This document shows, piece by piece, positions 11,658-22,279 of a stretch of 64,000 nt of DNA (within the stretch, counting starts at the first letter, position 1; the number at the start of each line of letters is the position of its first letter). The stretch spans positions 2,604,001-2,668,000 of the forward strand of contig JAJHTX010000003.1 in assembly GCA_032164295.1 (NCBI GenBank), in the 5' to 3' direction. The notes beneath the pieces are model-generated. The model was not told where the DNA came from. It saw only the letters and a program-made list of their open reading frames with translations, and did no database searches. A program made the translations under genes and the position numbers. The DNA comes from Inonotus obliquus. Its lineage: Eukaryota; Basidiomycota; Agaricomycetes; Hymenochaetales; Hymenochaetaceae.

Positions 11658-12773
11658 ATGGTCTTTGGCAAATCTTCCAGCCTTCTTGCTCTTTCGTCCT
11701 TGTCCCTCGTCATCTTCTCTAGCTTGGGTACATTGCCTATCTCTGTCTCTGCTTCCGCCCATGATGGACCTCATTATCACCATATTGACGTTGTGAAACG
11801 TGCGCATGACTACGATGTTATTGCCAAACGATGGGGTGATAATGCCCAATATTGCAAGCGGAGGCCATCTGAATCGACCGCTGATTCTACTGGTACTGCG
11901 GCAGCTACTGAAGAAGCTAGGAGTGAATCTTCAGCAGCATCCGATTCAACAGCCACGTCAACAGACGATTCTGAAGCTCCAAGTGAATCAGGTACATCAT
12001 CGTCCAACTCGTCATCCAGCTCGACTGCTACCGGCGGTGGAGGAGGCAAACTTGGTATAGCTTGGAATATTGGAGATGACCCTGCCCTCGCCAACTTCGC
12101 GACAGAAAACGTTGGTTATATCTATACATGGGACTATGCTTGCCCTCAACAGGCCAAGGATCTGGGTCTTAAGTGTATGCCTATGCTTCATTCAGACAAT
12201 CCGGACAAGATTCAAGGCTTCCAGTCTACTGTTGTTCAGGGATACGCAGAGATCGCTATGGGCTTCAATGAAGTGAATGATCCAGGTCAAGCCAATATGG
12301 ATGTTGGAGCCGCGGTCACTGCTTGGAAAGAGTATCTGGATCCTCTTAAAGATCAAGGTTATCAACTCATCTCTCCCAGTACCAACTCGGCTCCAGATGG
12401 TATCGAGTGGATGAGGCAGTTTATGTCTGAATGCAGTGACTGCAACATCGACGGCATGTCTGTTCACTATTACGGTACTTCCGCAGAAGAAATGATCACC
12501 TACGTCGACCAATGGAAAGAATTCGGGAAACCTATCTGGATTACTGAATATGCTTGTACGGATTTTGGTAGTGGAGGAGAATGCGACGAGACGCAGGTTA
12601 GGGAATTCCACAAGGCTATTGCGGAATATGCTACCTCTGATGGAGATATCGCTGCTTTCTTCCCATTCGGATTCTTACATGATATGGTTGATGTTAACCC
12701 GCTTAACCAACTTATGGCTTCTGATGGATCGCCGACTGAGCTTGGTCAAGCTATGATTGACCTCTCGTTGTAG
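11658..12773 (+). CDS. Secreted GH128 beta-1,3-glucanase (Asl1-like)
   Basis: Single-exon gene of about 371 aa. The start at 11658 gives a signal peptide (MVFGKSSSLLALSS then a hydrophobic run to SVSASA). Two dibasic Kex2-type sites (VVKR and IAKR) follow, then a Ser/Thr-rich linker of about 75 residues likely to be O-glycosylated, and a short Gly run. The catalytic domain from LGIAWNIGDD to the end matches family GH128: GFNEVND carries the probable acid/base Glu and WITEYACTDF the probable nucleophile Glu. Expected role: hydrolysis of beta-1,3-glucan in the cell wall or medium. An upstream in-frame ATG at 11613 would add 15 residues but lies on the TATA-like box. Confidence 0.92.
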   Translation: MVFGKSSSLLALSSLSLVIFSSLGTLPISVSASAHDGPHYHHIDVVKRAHDYDVIAKRWGDNAQYCKRRPSESTADSTGTAAATEEARSESSAASDSTATSTDDSEAPSESGTSSSNSSSSSTATGGGGGKLGIAWNIGDDPALANFATENVGYIYTWDYACPQQAKDLGLKCMPMLHSDNPDKIQGFQSTVVQGYAEIAMGFNEVNDPGQANMDVGAAVTAWKEYLDPLKDQGYQLISPSTNSAPDGIEWMRQFMSECSDCNIDGMSVHYYGTSAEEMITYVDQWKEFGKPIWITEYACTDFGSGGECDETQVREFHKAIAEYATSDGDIAAFFPFGFLHDMVDVNPLNQLMASDGSPTELGQAMIDLSL

Positions 12774-13720
12774 ATGGCATCTAAGTGATCAAATTCTTGC
12801 CTTGTACAGTACGTCTAGATAGTCCTTTCTCTGCTGTATACACCGTTTCCCTTTCATTCATGAGAATCGTCGACCGGTCTGATCCAGTCGGTAGGACGAA
12901 CTTCATGGTTATACCATTTCTCTTCTCTACGGTTGTCTTATTTCTCCTCCGAGTCGCGAATTTATTCTACGCATAGCCGTATTATTTACAATAGCACTAG
13001 TTTCTCGTTTAAAGAAAGAATAGAAAGTATTCCAAATCCCGCTATACCGGTACAAGCCGGTACTGATAAGCTAGAGTGTCGCTGCTGAATCTGAAAATAG
13101 AAAGGAAAGGAAGAGGCGTACTCACCGAAGTGTGTCGAAAAGAGACGTAACGACTATTCAGGAATTGTGCCGTTGTAGCATCACAGCTAATTTGAAGGGA
13201 TAGCAAAATCGGAGTCCTAGAACACTCTGGTAGCTTGGTCCAATGCGAAGCTCTACCGATTCACTCTGCCCGATACGTGACGCTACCGTCGGTGTCAGGA
13301 CTACATAATCACTTTGCAAATCACGCCATCGAAAAGAACAAAGTGCCCTCAAAAATAGTAGTCGAATCCGAGTCGGTGTATTGCACCGTGCAATATCGCA
13401 AATACCGGCGTCGTATTGAGTGCACTAAGGGTCATCCGAACAATGATCCAGCGAATAGCGAGTTACGAGAACGCAGCGCGTGATCCACTGATAATGTAGA
13501 GCAGTACTATTTAGCACGGTGTGATATTTTGGCAGTATGTATCTTGTAAGGTCGAGGATTTGATTACGAAACCGCATCGTTAGACTATATGTCATCTACC
13601 AGAGCATTTACAATCACGATATTAGCGATACAAACTGAATACTTATCAGCATAAAGCTGTCTACACGGCGATAAACTTCTCGACTCACGAGAACTCACAA
13701 CGTCATCCATCGTCGCAAAA
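12774..13720. other. Convergent intergenic region
   Basis: About 950 bp between the GH128 stop and the VPS25 stop. A perfect inverted repeat with 8-bp arms (tattgcac / gtgcaata, 1-nt spacer) is at 13379-13395. The open frame at 13235-13483 (+) has no recognisable domain and is not called. Otherwise nothing visible. Confidence 0.4.
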
Positions 13721-14533
13721 CTATCGAGGGTTACCCGGGAACAATCTCACACCCTCTCCATCGGAAATTGAAATGAGCTGTGCACGACCGGTTTTCGCGA
13801 GCGACGCAACAGCACGACGTAGAAGCACATCAGGGACACCAGATAGCGGCGATGATACGGGTGGATCTGTAATCTCATAGAATGTGAGAATCGTATTGAG
13901 CTGGCCTGTGGACGTCGCCTGTGCCACAAGTACTTCATGTCAGTAATCCAAAGGCAGTCATATTTGGACGAAACTTACCCATTCGTGTAACACTTCACCC
14001 CATTCTTCTGGCGTCCTCCAGTAAAGAATTACGGATCGATTCTGTTTCGGAGGTTCATACGCAGCCAAGTTCTTAGCAACAAGTTGCTCGAACAAGAATA
14101 TCAAAAATTCAGGCAGTATTCGACCTTCAATGAATCATTTGAGACAAAAACCGTGCAAATCAGACAGAAACATACGGTTTATACGTTCATTCCACAATAT
14201 CTCGCTCCAATCTCCGGAAGCTGCTTCCGCATCATCGACCCGGAGGAGGAATAGGTTTCTATGTCGTGCGTATGACAGAATCAGACGAGTCCACTGCTCT
14301 GTGCTCGTTGCTTGAGTCTTTGCATTCTTCTGATGACTTGTGTGGTTGCCATTCGACTCTCTCCACCTAATCTTAAGCAAGATACTCACGTGAAGAATGG
14401 CGGGAAGGAGTGGATAGATGGAAGTAGGAAGCCTATAAGTACAATTACGACCCAGTGAGTTGGACTGTGCTCAGATGAGAGAAAGGCGAAACAGACCTGA
14501 GTTTGTGCGATGAGTGTTGAGAGACAACGCCAT
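13721..14533 (-). CDS. VPS25: ESCRT-II subunit Vps25
   Basis: Two-winged-helix subunit of ESCRT-II, which links ESCRT-I to ESCRT-III in sorting ubiquitinated cargo at endosomes. Five exons fit as complement of 14497..14533, 14390..14432, 14176..14336, 13979..14124 and 13721..13918 (about 194 aa, the usual family size). The N-terminus has the family signature PSIHSFPPFFT, then QWTRLILSYARHRNLF in the first winged helix. The middle holds YWRTPEEWGEVLHEW and the C-terminal half ILTFYEITDP, LLRRAVASLAKTGRAQLI and the terminal GEGVRLFPG. Start chosen at MALSLNTH because it splices in phase into the FLLPSIHSFPPFF segment. Confidence 0.93.
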
Positions 14534-15641
14534 ACAACGCGTTCCTAGCTTCGCAAGCGCGATCGACGCTTTGATCCCTTCAACACGTGACGCAATTTGG
14601 ACTGAATAAATTTGACTCCCTCTGACTTCTGAACTGAACCATATCGGTTGCCTATTTCTTGAGAACTGGGCCTTTCAATGTGTACGGATGAATCGAGAGA
14701 GAAATTCGAAGATTGAGCTATCGTAAACAGTTCCAGCATCTCAATACGCGTCTTGTAGAATGACTCGGACCTGGGCCCTAGCACTCTGCCACTCATCTGT
14801 AGACCCCTTCACGAAGCCCTCATGCGTACTGATTGTCTGGCGATAATTTCCAAGCTCGGATAGTCCCATCTTACATCGTTGTGTCGGCTGCGACAATTTG
14901 AATGATATGCGGTCTCTTTTTCGAGCTTCCTAGGTCTGAGTCGTCTGACTGAAAACCAAGTCTTAGGCTAGCACAAAGTATACCTATCTCCTGCTCCATA
15001 AACACAACCGCAATTACAGTTCGGTCTGTTAGTTCGAAGCTGAAAACCTGAAGTCTCCTCTGTGGTCAGCCGCAGCTTGCAGGAAACCCGCCAGTCCATA
15101 TGCGAAAATTGAATAAAGGGTTGCATCAATGAGGCTCATCGCTTTCCCTAACTTATCCTCCACCACCTTCCCTCCAAAGACATGTACCGCCGTGGTACCC
15201 TACCTATAACTAATAAAGTGTCGTTTGCTCATTTTCTGCTGAAGGTTTTGCTGCCAATCTCGTTTAAGGCGTGCTCCGAAAGGAGTGCGATACACGCTGA
15301 CGATGGCAGTGCTGGGAGCCGGTAAGGGGCCTGCACGCCATTTTGGCGGTTACAACCGGGAGGGGTGGGCCCGGTTGACTCTCCTGTACAAAGCTTTTAT
15401 CCTGTACGCATGAATGATGCAACATTTCTATTCGTGGTCCATGTTGCATGGTGCAATTGTTACTAGACTTGCCAGAGATGTGGAATATGAGTAGTATTCA
15501 AGGAGATCTTGTATAAAGCAATTGCCCAGGGCCAATAGATAGTCTTATCATTAGTCGGAAAAGAACTGAAACGAGCCTTTGCAAGAGACTGGAGTATATG
15601 GTCAGCCACGAGCACGAATACGAATCAATAAATAACCGGCA
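14534..15641. other. Intergenic region upstream of VPS25
   Basis: About 1.1 kb between the VPS25 start and the stop of the DEK_C gene, both on the minus strand. A minus-strand open frame at 14545-14796 has no recognisable motif. Bases 15120-15240 look like a CT-rich leader but lead to no supported gene. No tRNA or repeat recognised. Confidence 0.4.
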
Positions 15642-17571
15642 CTAGTCCGAGTCACTCTGGTCGCCTAAGAACGCCATAATACTTCGATGAGCATTCTGTC
15701 GGAATGGTCAGTGTTTGAGCATCTCCCAGTTTCTCGAGGATATCACTCATACCTTTGGCCGACGCGAAGATTGTGCTTCTTGTTCTTCCTCCTCTTCCTC
15801 TTCCTCTTCCTCTTCCTCGCTGGAAGCGTCAACTATGGGTGCCTTTTGCCCTGATCGTTTCGGCCGGTCTCCAGCGTATCTCTGTGCAAACTCCTGAACA
15901 TCCGCTAAAAGGCAGTCTCAGATTTAAACAGCGTTAGGCAGCAACGCAAAATCATACCCATTTCCTTTTCAAGATCCCGCTTTGCTTTGATCGACTTTGC
16001 TTGTTCAAGGCTGAAGCGACCTTTCATACCAAGGTCGGTTAGAAGTTTACGTAGGTGCGCTAATTGACTCGATGGTGTTTCGCAATCTTTGAGCTCTTTG
16101 CTCCAAACTTTACGGACACCACAGGCAACTACTAGGCTCTACCTCATGCCAGTTAAGAGCTTCCATACCGAAGGAATTAAAGCGATGAATACCTTCAGTT
16201 TCTTGATCTGTTCTTCATCAGGTGAGACGTCCTTTGACTCCTTCTTCGAACGAGATTTCTTCTCCGAGTCGTCTTTTGACTTCTTGAGAAGTATCATCAG
16301 CCACGCCAGTTAACACTTTGAATAGAGGTCTCACTTTAGTCTTCTTGGACTCTTTCTTTTTCTTAGATGGAGGTTCATCTATCAATACTGAAAGCTCGGA
16401 ATCGCTTTTCGCCTTACCGGGATCATAGAAGACCATGTGAATAGCCTACCATCCATAATCATTTCAAAGACGTACCCCAGCATCATTGACGTCCTCTTCC
16501 TTCTTGCTTTCCCCTGGTGCTCCGGGGTTAACTTTCTTCACTTCGTCCAAATCAAGCTTCTTCTCCGCCTTAGGGGGACTACCTTCAGCCTTCCGTCGTC
16601 TCTTGGGAGAGGCGCTTGACTCTGCCTCATCCTGTGCCAAGGGGTTGAAAAAGAAAATCAGCAGGAAAAAACTCGTAGGTGGCGATTGGGCTTACCTCTG
16701 TGTCAGAAATGACAGGTCGTTTCCTCTTCTTTTTGCCTGCCAAGGTAGATGGTGAAGGGTCAAACGGTTTACCCTCACCGGCCTCGTCTTTGTCTGAGTG
16801 GACGATTTCCTGCACCAGGCGTCGGTAACAGTACAAGCTTGAGACGAATACGATACCTTTGTTTTAACACTTGCTTTCTTTTCTTTCTTTTTCGGCTTCG
16901 ACCTGCTGCCGTCTTTCTCTTGTTTCGTTTTTTTCTTTGGTGTTTTATCCTGGGAAGGCTCATTGTCCGACTGCTTCTTTCTCTTGGACGCGTTTGTTCG
17001 ATATGAGTCCTTCGTGTTATTGTCCTAAATGGCATGCTCGGACAATCATGAAATACGTCTTGTCATAAAGAACTTACTCCGGCAGCATCTTGCACGTCCC
17101 TCACGGCAGAAGAACCCGGTTTGCTAGAAGAATCGGCCTCTGCATCCGCAGACTTTCGCTTCTTGCTGGAGGAATTCGGCTTTGCTGGGTTTGGCGTCCG
17201 CTCTTTCTTGGCATCATTATCACCTTTGGCCTTCTTCTGAGACTTGAGCTCTGACTGATTTCGAGTGAGCGAAGAACATAGAGGCAGAGCCGTTACAATA
17301 CTCACGACCGTTGCATCGACGGCTTCGTTTACCTGCTTCTTATACGGCTTACCGTCCAACGTTCCTGCGTCGAGTCCCAAAGAATCTGCGACTCGTTGGC
17401 GTACTTTAGCTTTAGAGAGCTCTCTAGTTAAGACAACGAAAAGGGTGCAAATCAATTGAAGCATCCTTTGGCATTCCTGAAACATACGGACTGAAGTGTA
17501 TGCTTAGAGTGCGCGTCTCGCACTAGTTGTACGGCAAGTTCAATGGCCTTGTTGATGTCGATAGCAGTCAT
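15642..17571 (-). CDS. DEK_C-domain, Lys-rich nuclear protein
   Basis: Eleven exons fit as complement of 17488..17571, 17306..17419, 17078..17254, 16857..17024, 16696..16809, 16476..16631, 16335..16412, 16193..16282, 15958..16138, 15753..15904 and a 15-nt last exon 15642..15656 (about 442 aa). The N-terminus (LSKAKVRQRVADSLGLD, then KPYKKQVNEAVDATV) looks like a DEK C-terminal-type DNA-binding fold. The centre is Lys/Ser/Glu-rich with many nuclear-localisation-like patches. A short motif SDSELSVLIDEPPSKKKK precedes a conserved C-terminal module (VVACGVRKVWSKELKDC, then LRKLLTDLGMKGRFSLEQAK). The tail is a run of about 12 Glu and ends SDSD. This architecture occurs in fungal proteins annotated as transcriptional regulators; the molecular role is unknown. 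Several introns need the second or third AG to keep frame. Confidence 0.8.
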
Positions 17572-17679
17572 GGTTATAGTAGTGCAACCTCGTGGAGATA
17601 GAGGGAGAAGAACAGACTGCTATCATGAGTGCTGCAGTGGTCGTTATTTCGGACGCGCTGATCGTCGCCATGTGACGCG

Positions 17680-17685
17680 ACGCGT
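17680..17685. promoter_or_regulatory. MCB-like ACGCGT element
   Basis: ACGCGT within gacgcgacgcgtttccc, about 110 bp upstream of the DEK_C gene start. It matches the MluI cell-cycle box; a single site, so weak evidence. Confidence 0.35.
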
Positions 17686-17849
17686 TTCCCCGTTCCGCCT
17701 CTCACATGGAATTGAGCATAGTTATTTATTATTAACGAATCGTATGCAGACATGATGATCAGTATACAAGTGAGGGGTACATACGTGATGAGAAAACAAT
17801 GTCTAGACAGCAGGGAAAAAGAAGCAGGTATCGCAAATAGCATATAGAG

Positions 17850-20800
17850 TTACCATTCCTCATTTTCAAACCTATCCAAAACTGCAACAGAATCCTCAAC
17901 GTCTTTCTGAGCCTTCTTTCGCATGTAGAATATCGGACAATCTCTGCTTGAACAGAGTACATCCTGATGTAGTGATCCTTGACATCGTTGACATTGCGTC
18001 CATAGTCTTGAAAACGACACCTGCAGAGCAGAGGTGGTCGCTGTTTGTTTCTGGTAGAACTCACCCAGCCTAGGCTTGCAGTTCTTGCAGACAACACCAT
18101 CTGACATATCCGGCATTGTTAGCAACTGAGTCAACTCATAAGCTCGATTCAGACTCACTTTTGATGCTATTGGTTGGCTTGAGAACCGTCTTACATCCAA
18201 GACAAGTTGTAGCCTTCACTGCGAACTTCATCAGACCTCCTACAGTAGGAGTAGCTATTTGAATCGTTCGTGTATGATCGCCCGATACTGAGTGCTCGTA
18301 CTTCAGTGACATGTGCGCAGCATGGCAGCAGGTTGACTTACACAAGGAAGCAGCTTTATCACCAAGAATCGGCTCGAAAATTCGCATAAGAGGTTTCGAA
18401 AGTTGATTCTCAAGGTAGTACTTCGTGTCGATGGGAATGTTGTTTTCAAGGACATAGATGGGATCTTCTGACTTCTCGTATGCGGCGGCATCTTACAGGA
18501 GTGTCAAGGTTGGCACTATCATAGAATAAGCAGAGATATCCAACTCACTTTTCATTCCTTTGACAACCACATAGGCAACGCGATCACCGACATTTGGGGC
18601 TGACCCGGCATCACGTTCTTTCATACGTTCGGCGAGCACGACATGTGCCTGTTTGGCCGTGTAATCTGGATTAAGTTAGTAGAGCTGACGTAGCCAATGT
18701 AAATGCACACTCACCTGTCTTCGCCAACGCTTTTGTAATCACAAGTTGGGACATATCTATCTTGTTCTGCAGAAGGTCGGATATAGCCTGCTTCGTATAG
18801 CTGAGGTTGATGTTAGTTAGCTCGTTGGCTTTCCTCACAAATTACGTACTCTTCAGCGCCCTTCACATCACGATCGATCAACATCTTATGCAGACATGTT
18901 TCGATGACAGTTGAGACGAGCCGACAATTATCTCGGCGCACCGTCTGCATGGTAATATCGACGTTAACAGCGGCATTCAACCTAACTCGTAAACGTCCGT
19001 ACCTCAATGCCTTTCGAGTCCATCTTATCGTATTTCTCCGGTTTTGTCCAGTAAAGACCTGCATATCTCTTCTTGCTGATCAAAAGGTATGGGAAATATA
19101 CCTTTTCGAATTCGAGCTTTATTGGCTTGATGAACTTTGCCGTGACGAATTCCGCCGCCTCGCTGCCCATCTGCATAACTGTCACAAGATCTGACGGACC
19201 GAACTTTACCATGACAGAGTCGGTGTCGCCATAAATGATCTCTGCATTATGCTCCCGGCCATTGGCGATGCAATACTCGGCTTCGACTTCTTGCTTCGTC
19301 TTTTCAATCATTTGACGACCATAAGCCGTTACGCTGGACGAAATCGCTAGGCACGGCAATTTACCAATCGTTGCTCCGGTGAAACCGTACACGGAATTCG
19401 CAGAGATCTATCCGACACATATTATTTCTGTCCTTTTTAGTTAGTTCAAGGGAAGGCTTACTTTCAGAGCCAACTGGCGACCATCAAGAACAGCACGCCG
19501 GAACGGATCGGTCTCCTTTTTAAGGTCGGCCTTGGCTCTCTTCCGGGCGGCGATAAGGTCTTCTAGAACGGATGGCAATAGGCCTTTCCGCTTTTCCTTG
19601 GTTACGAAGAAGTCTGTATAATAGTCAGCAAGGGTTTGGCCTGATAACATGTGCCGAACACACCATTGTTAGGCGTCTGGATATAATCCTCGCCTTTGAC
19701 CAGTTTCAATCGGTCAATGGTAGCCTTTTCCAAAAGGGTGGTATAGCACAAGTTGTGCGCCATCATGATAGACGGGTACAGGGAGCTGAAGTCAAGCGTC
19801 GCGATTGGAGCATCATAATATCCCTTCTTTGGCTCAATGACAGTAGCCCCTTCGTATTGCTCGTCGGAACCCTCTCCCTTCAGCGAAGGAATGACATACC
19901 CCTCCTCATCGGCTCGGCGAAGGAGTTGGACAATTACCCTGATTGACTGACCGCGCGATAATATGTAGTTGAATGGCACGCCAGTAACGCGAGCCATCTC
20001 AGTGTAATTGACAAAACACATGAGTTTGTCCAAAAGACGTTGTGGTAGATATGCATCCTATAGCATGAATCATCAGAAACAAGTACAGCTTGATTTATTC
20101 AGTATACCTTCAAACAATATACTGCCAGCCGACGCCTCGCCTCCGCGGTACCATTCTGAAGTTCGGTAATGACGGAGTGATGGACGTCCTCTTTCTGTTC
20201 GCCTAGAAACTGGGCGCAAACTGCGTTGAGGGTATAGCTACGTAGTTTATGCTCGCGGTGCATAAACTGTAAGAGATCTAGTTGCAAGCGTCCATCCATA
20301 GCTGTCTCTTTGGAGTCGCGCTGACCATAAGCCTTGGAAGAAAAATGTGTCTCTTTAACCGCAGTCTTAACTCCTGAAAAAAGCCATCAACAAGAAGTTC
20401 TCGGGTCACGAGAGCTCTCAATACCTCTCAAACGTCCAAGGAACATAAACTTCTTGGATTCAATAGCGGCGGCCCTGTCAAGTAAATATGGCAAGTCGAA
20501 ATTCGCGATGTTGTATCCAATAATGACGTCTGGATCAACCTGCTCTACAAAATCCCTCCATGCTTCCAGGAGTTCAAGCTCGGTTTTGTACGACAGCACC
20601 TGCGAGCCAACGATGTGAGAGCATGAGTTGAGAGTGAAAATATTCCGAATGAAAGGCTTCGACTCTCCTGCAGAAAATGAGAATGAGAGAAGGGTAAACG
20701 AAAGGGGTTTCAGCGCTCACCCTGCCGGGTAACCATGTTTCCAATCTGAATGACTGGATCGACTCGGGCCTCGGGAAAGATACCTTTGCGACCTGCGCAT

Positions 20801-22009
20801 TCGATATCGAAGCTCAAGATTCGCAGAGGCGCGATTTTGGACCATTCTCCATCTGGAGCATGTGATACGAACTCATTCCAGCTATTACAAGCAACAACTC
20901 AGACGTGATTCGATCACCGCCGGATAAGACACTCACCAAACAGTGAATTCCAACTGGCACTGAGAACGCTTATTCTCTGAGGTTACGAGCTTGTACTTCC
21001 CCGGGGGCACTTCAATCCAGTTCATGCCCACCAACTGAACTATACTTAGTCTCTGCGGTAGAAGTGGAATCGTACTGCTCACTTTGGTGTCGATCATGAA
21101 CCTGAGTACAAATAGGATGTTGCTTTCATACGTTGTGGTTTTGCCATTGAATAGACCCCCGTACGCACACTCGCCATTTTCAAATAGGCGTAGATATCAT
21201 GAAGAAGTTAGACTTGGGACTTGGATCATTGTCTCACAAAAAACGACTCATCTCGCACTCGGGGAACATGCTTTGGGTATGTGCAAAATATCTTGATGAA
21301 AGGAACCCAATCGTCGCCTCTGTAACCCCAGAGACTCCTCTTCTTCACGATTGTTGCATGGTGAACCGTTCTCCCTTCGGATAGACGCTGTAGTAGACGT
21401 CAGTTGGTACTCATCTAGATGGATTTCGATTGCTTACGTTCAGGTCGTTGCAGAATGCTGTCACATCATTTTCGGTAAAACCACGGGGAGCAGGGACGAA
21501 GAAGTACGGTAGAAAGCCATGGACATGTGCTAGGACACTATTTCCTTCCTTCGGAGCGTACTCAGATCGCAGACAGATAGCTATCAAGCACCAGCTTACC
21601 TGCGTTACACCAAACATTCGCAAGGTGGGACCGGTTTCATCGCTCCATTGTTCGACATCTATTTGTTGGAAAACTGAGTCGAGAACGTCAGATCGGGCAC
21701 CTTCCAGCCTACTAATTTACAGGTTACCTATTCGATCTCTCCGAGGATCGGGATTGCGAAGCGGGGGGCGTGACCAACTATCGGAGCCCCCTTCTGCCTC
21801 TGATATCGATGTAGCTACTCAGAAGCGACAATATGTGTCGTGAAAACACTACCCTTACCTCCTGTCTCTTTCGACTCTTCTTTGAGCTTCTCAAGGACTT
21901 CGGTGAACGAGCCGTTTTGCCTTTCTTGTGAGGCAGTTGGCGTCGATAGCCCCAGCTTTCGCTTCTTGGACATGGGCTCGGAGAACGTCTGAGAAGGCCT
22001 ACTAGACAT
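17850..22009 (-). CDS. POL3: DNA polymerase delta catalytic subunit
   Basis: Replicative B-family polymerase with 3'-5' exonuclease, expected length near 1100 aa, here in many short exons. The start at 22009 gives MSSRPSQTF and a basic SKKRK patch. Early exons: 21859..22009, 21728..21799, 21600..21673, 21438..21548 and 21252..21387. Visible in order: [20 protein letters not shown], exonuclease I motif SFDIECAG, exonuclease II region [30 protein letters not shown], palm motif [47 protein letters not shown], catalytic [12 protein letters not shown] and KKRYAGLYW. The C-terminus carries two Cys clusters (CLGC with CKNC, and CQRC with the following Cys pair), matching the CysA zinc and CysB iron-sulfur sites. 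The exon joint after PRVR needs an AT-AC intron to keep the FENGEC motif. Stop TAA follows NEEW. Confidence 0.95.
21190..21251 (-). other. Putative U2-type AT-AC intron in POL3
   Basis: 62 nt beginning ATGAGT and ending CTAC, with a branch-site-like CTAAC about 20 nt before the end. Its removal joins GTGCGAG to GCCTATTTG, giving [13 protein letters not shown], which aligns residue for residue with the yeast Pol3 segment around its FERG motif. A competing GT-AG intron (21171..21237) is in frame but drops LFENGE. Confidence 0.6.
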
Positions 22010-22279
22010 ATTATGGTAAGCATTAGCCACCTAGCAGCCGCTATAAAACATACTTCAAAGACGGCAAGTTCCCTTTATCTCTAAGTGCCATTGAGAAAAG
22101 CTGTGGATAAGGAATGGTGGTATGTGTCGCGTCAAGAGTCAAGACGCGTCCTGCCCTAGGCGTGACTAAGTGAGCGCGTCATGCGAACGCGTAACGCGAT
22201 TTTCCCGCGTAACGCCTTTGGATTCAGGGTCGGCTGACTCGTCTCTCACGTTTGTTCTCAACTTACTGTTACTGCAGCA
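22010..22279. promoter_or_regulatory. Divergent POL3 / GPATCH1 promoter with MCB cluster
   Basis: 270 bp between two start codons. Perfect MluI cell-cycle boxes (ACGCGT) lie at 22144-22149 and 22187-22192, with related GCGCGTCA at 22174-22181, AACGCGAT at 22193-22200 and an E2F-like TTTTCCCGCG at 22200-22209. MCBs are bound by MBF (Mbp1-Swi6) and drive G1/S genes including replication polymerases, so control of POL3 is the natural reading. Whether GPATCH1 is co-regulated is unknown. Confidence 0.7.

Noticed and set aside
13235..13483. Plus-strand open frame of 82 codons
   Set aside because: No domain, no splice context and no similarity recognised; lies in a convergent intergenic region.
16446..16475. 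30-nt intron in the DEK_C gene
   Set aside because: Too short; using the next in-frame AG gives a normal 63-nt intron and joins NDAG to AKSDSELSVLIDE.
22010..22030. Upstream extension of POL3 to 22030
   Set aside because: The first in-frame codon is GTG, not ATG; the first real in-frame ATG is at 22009.
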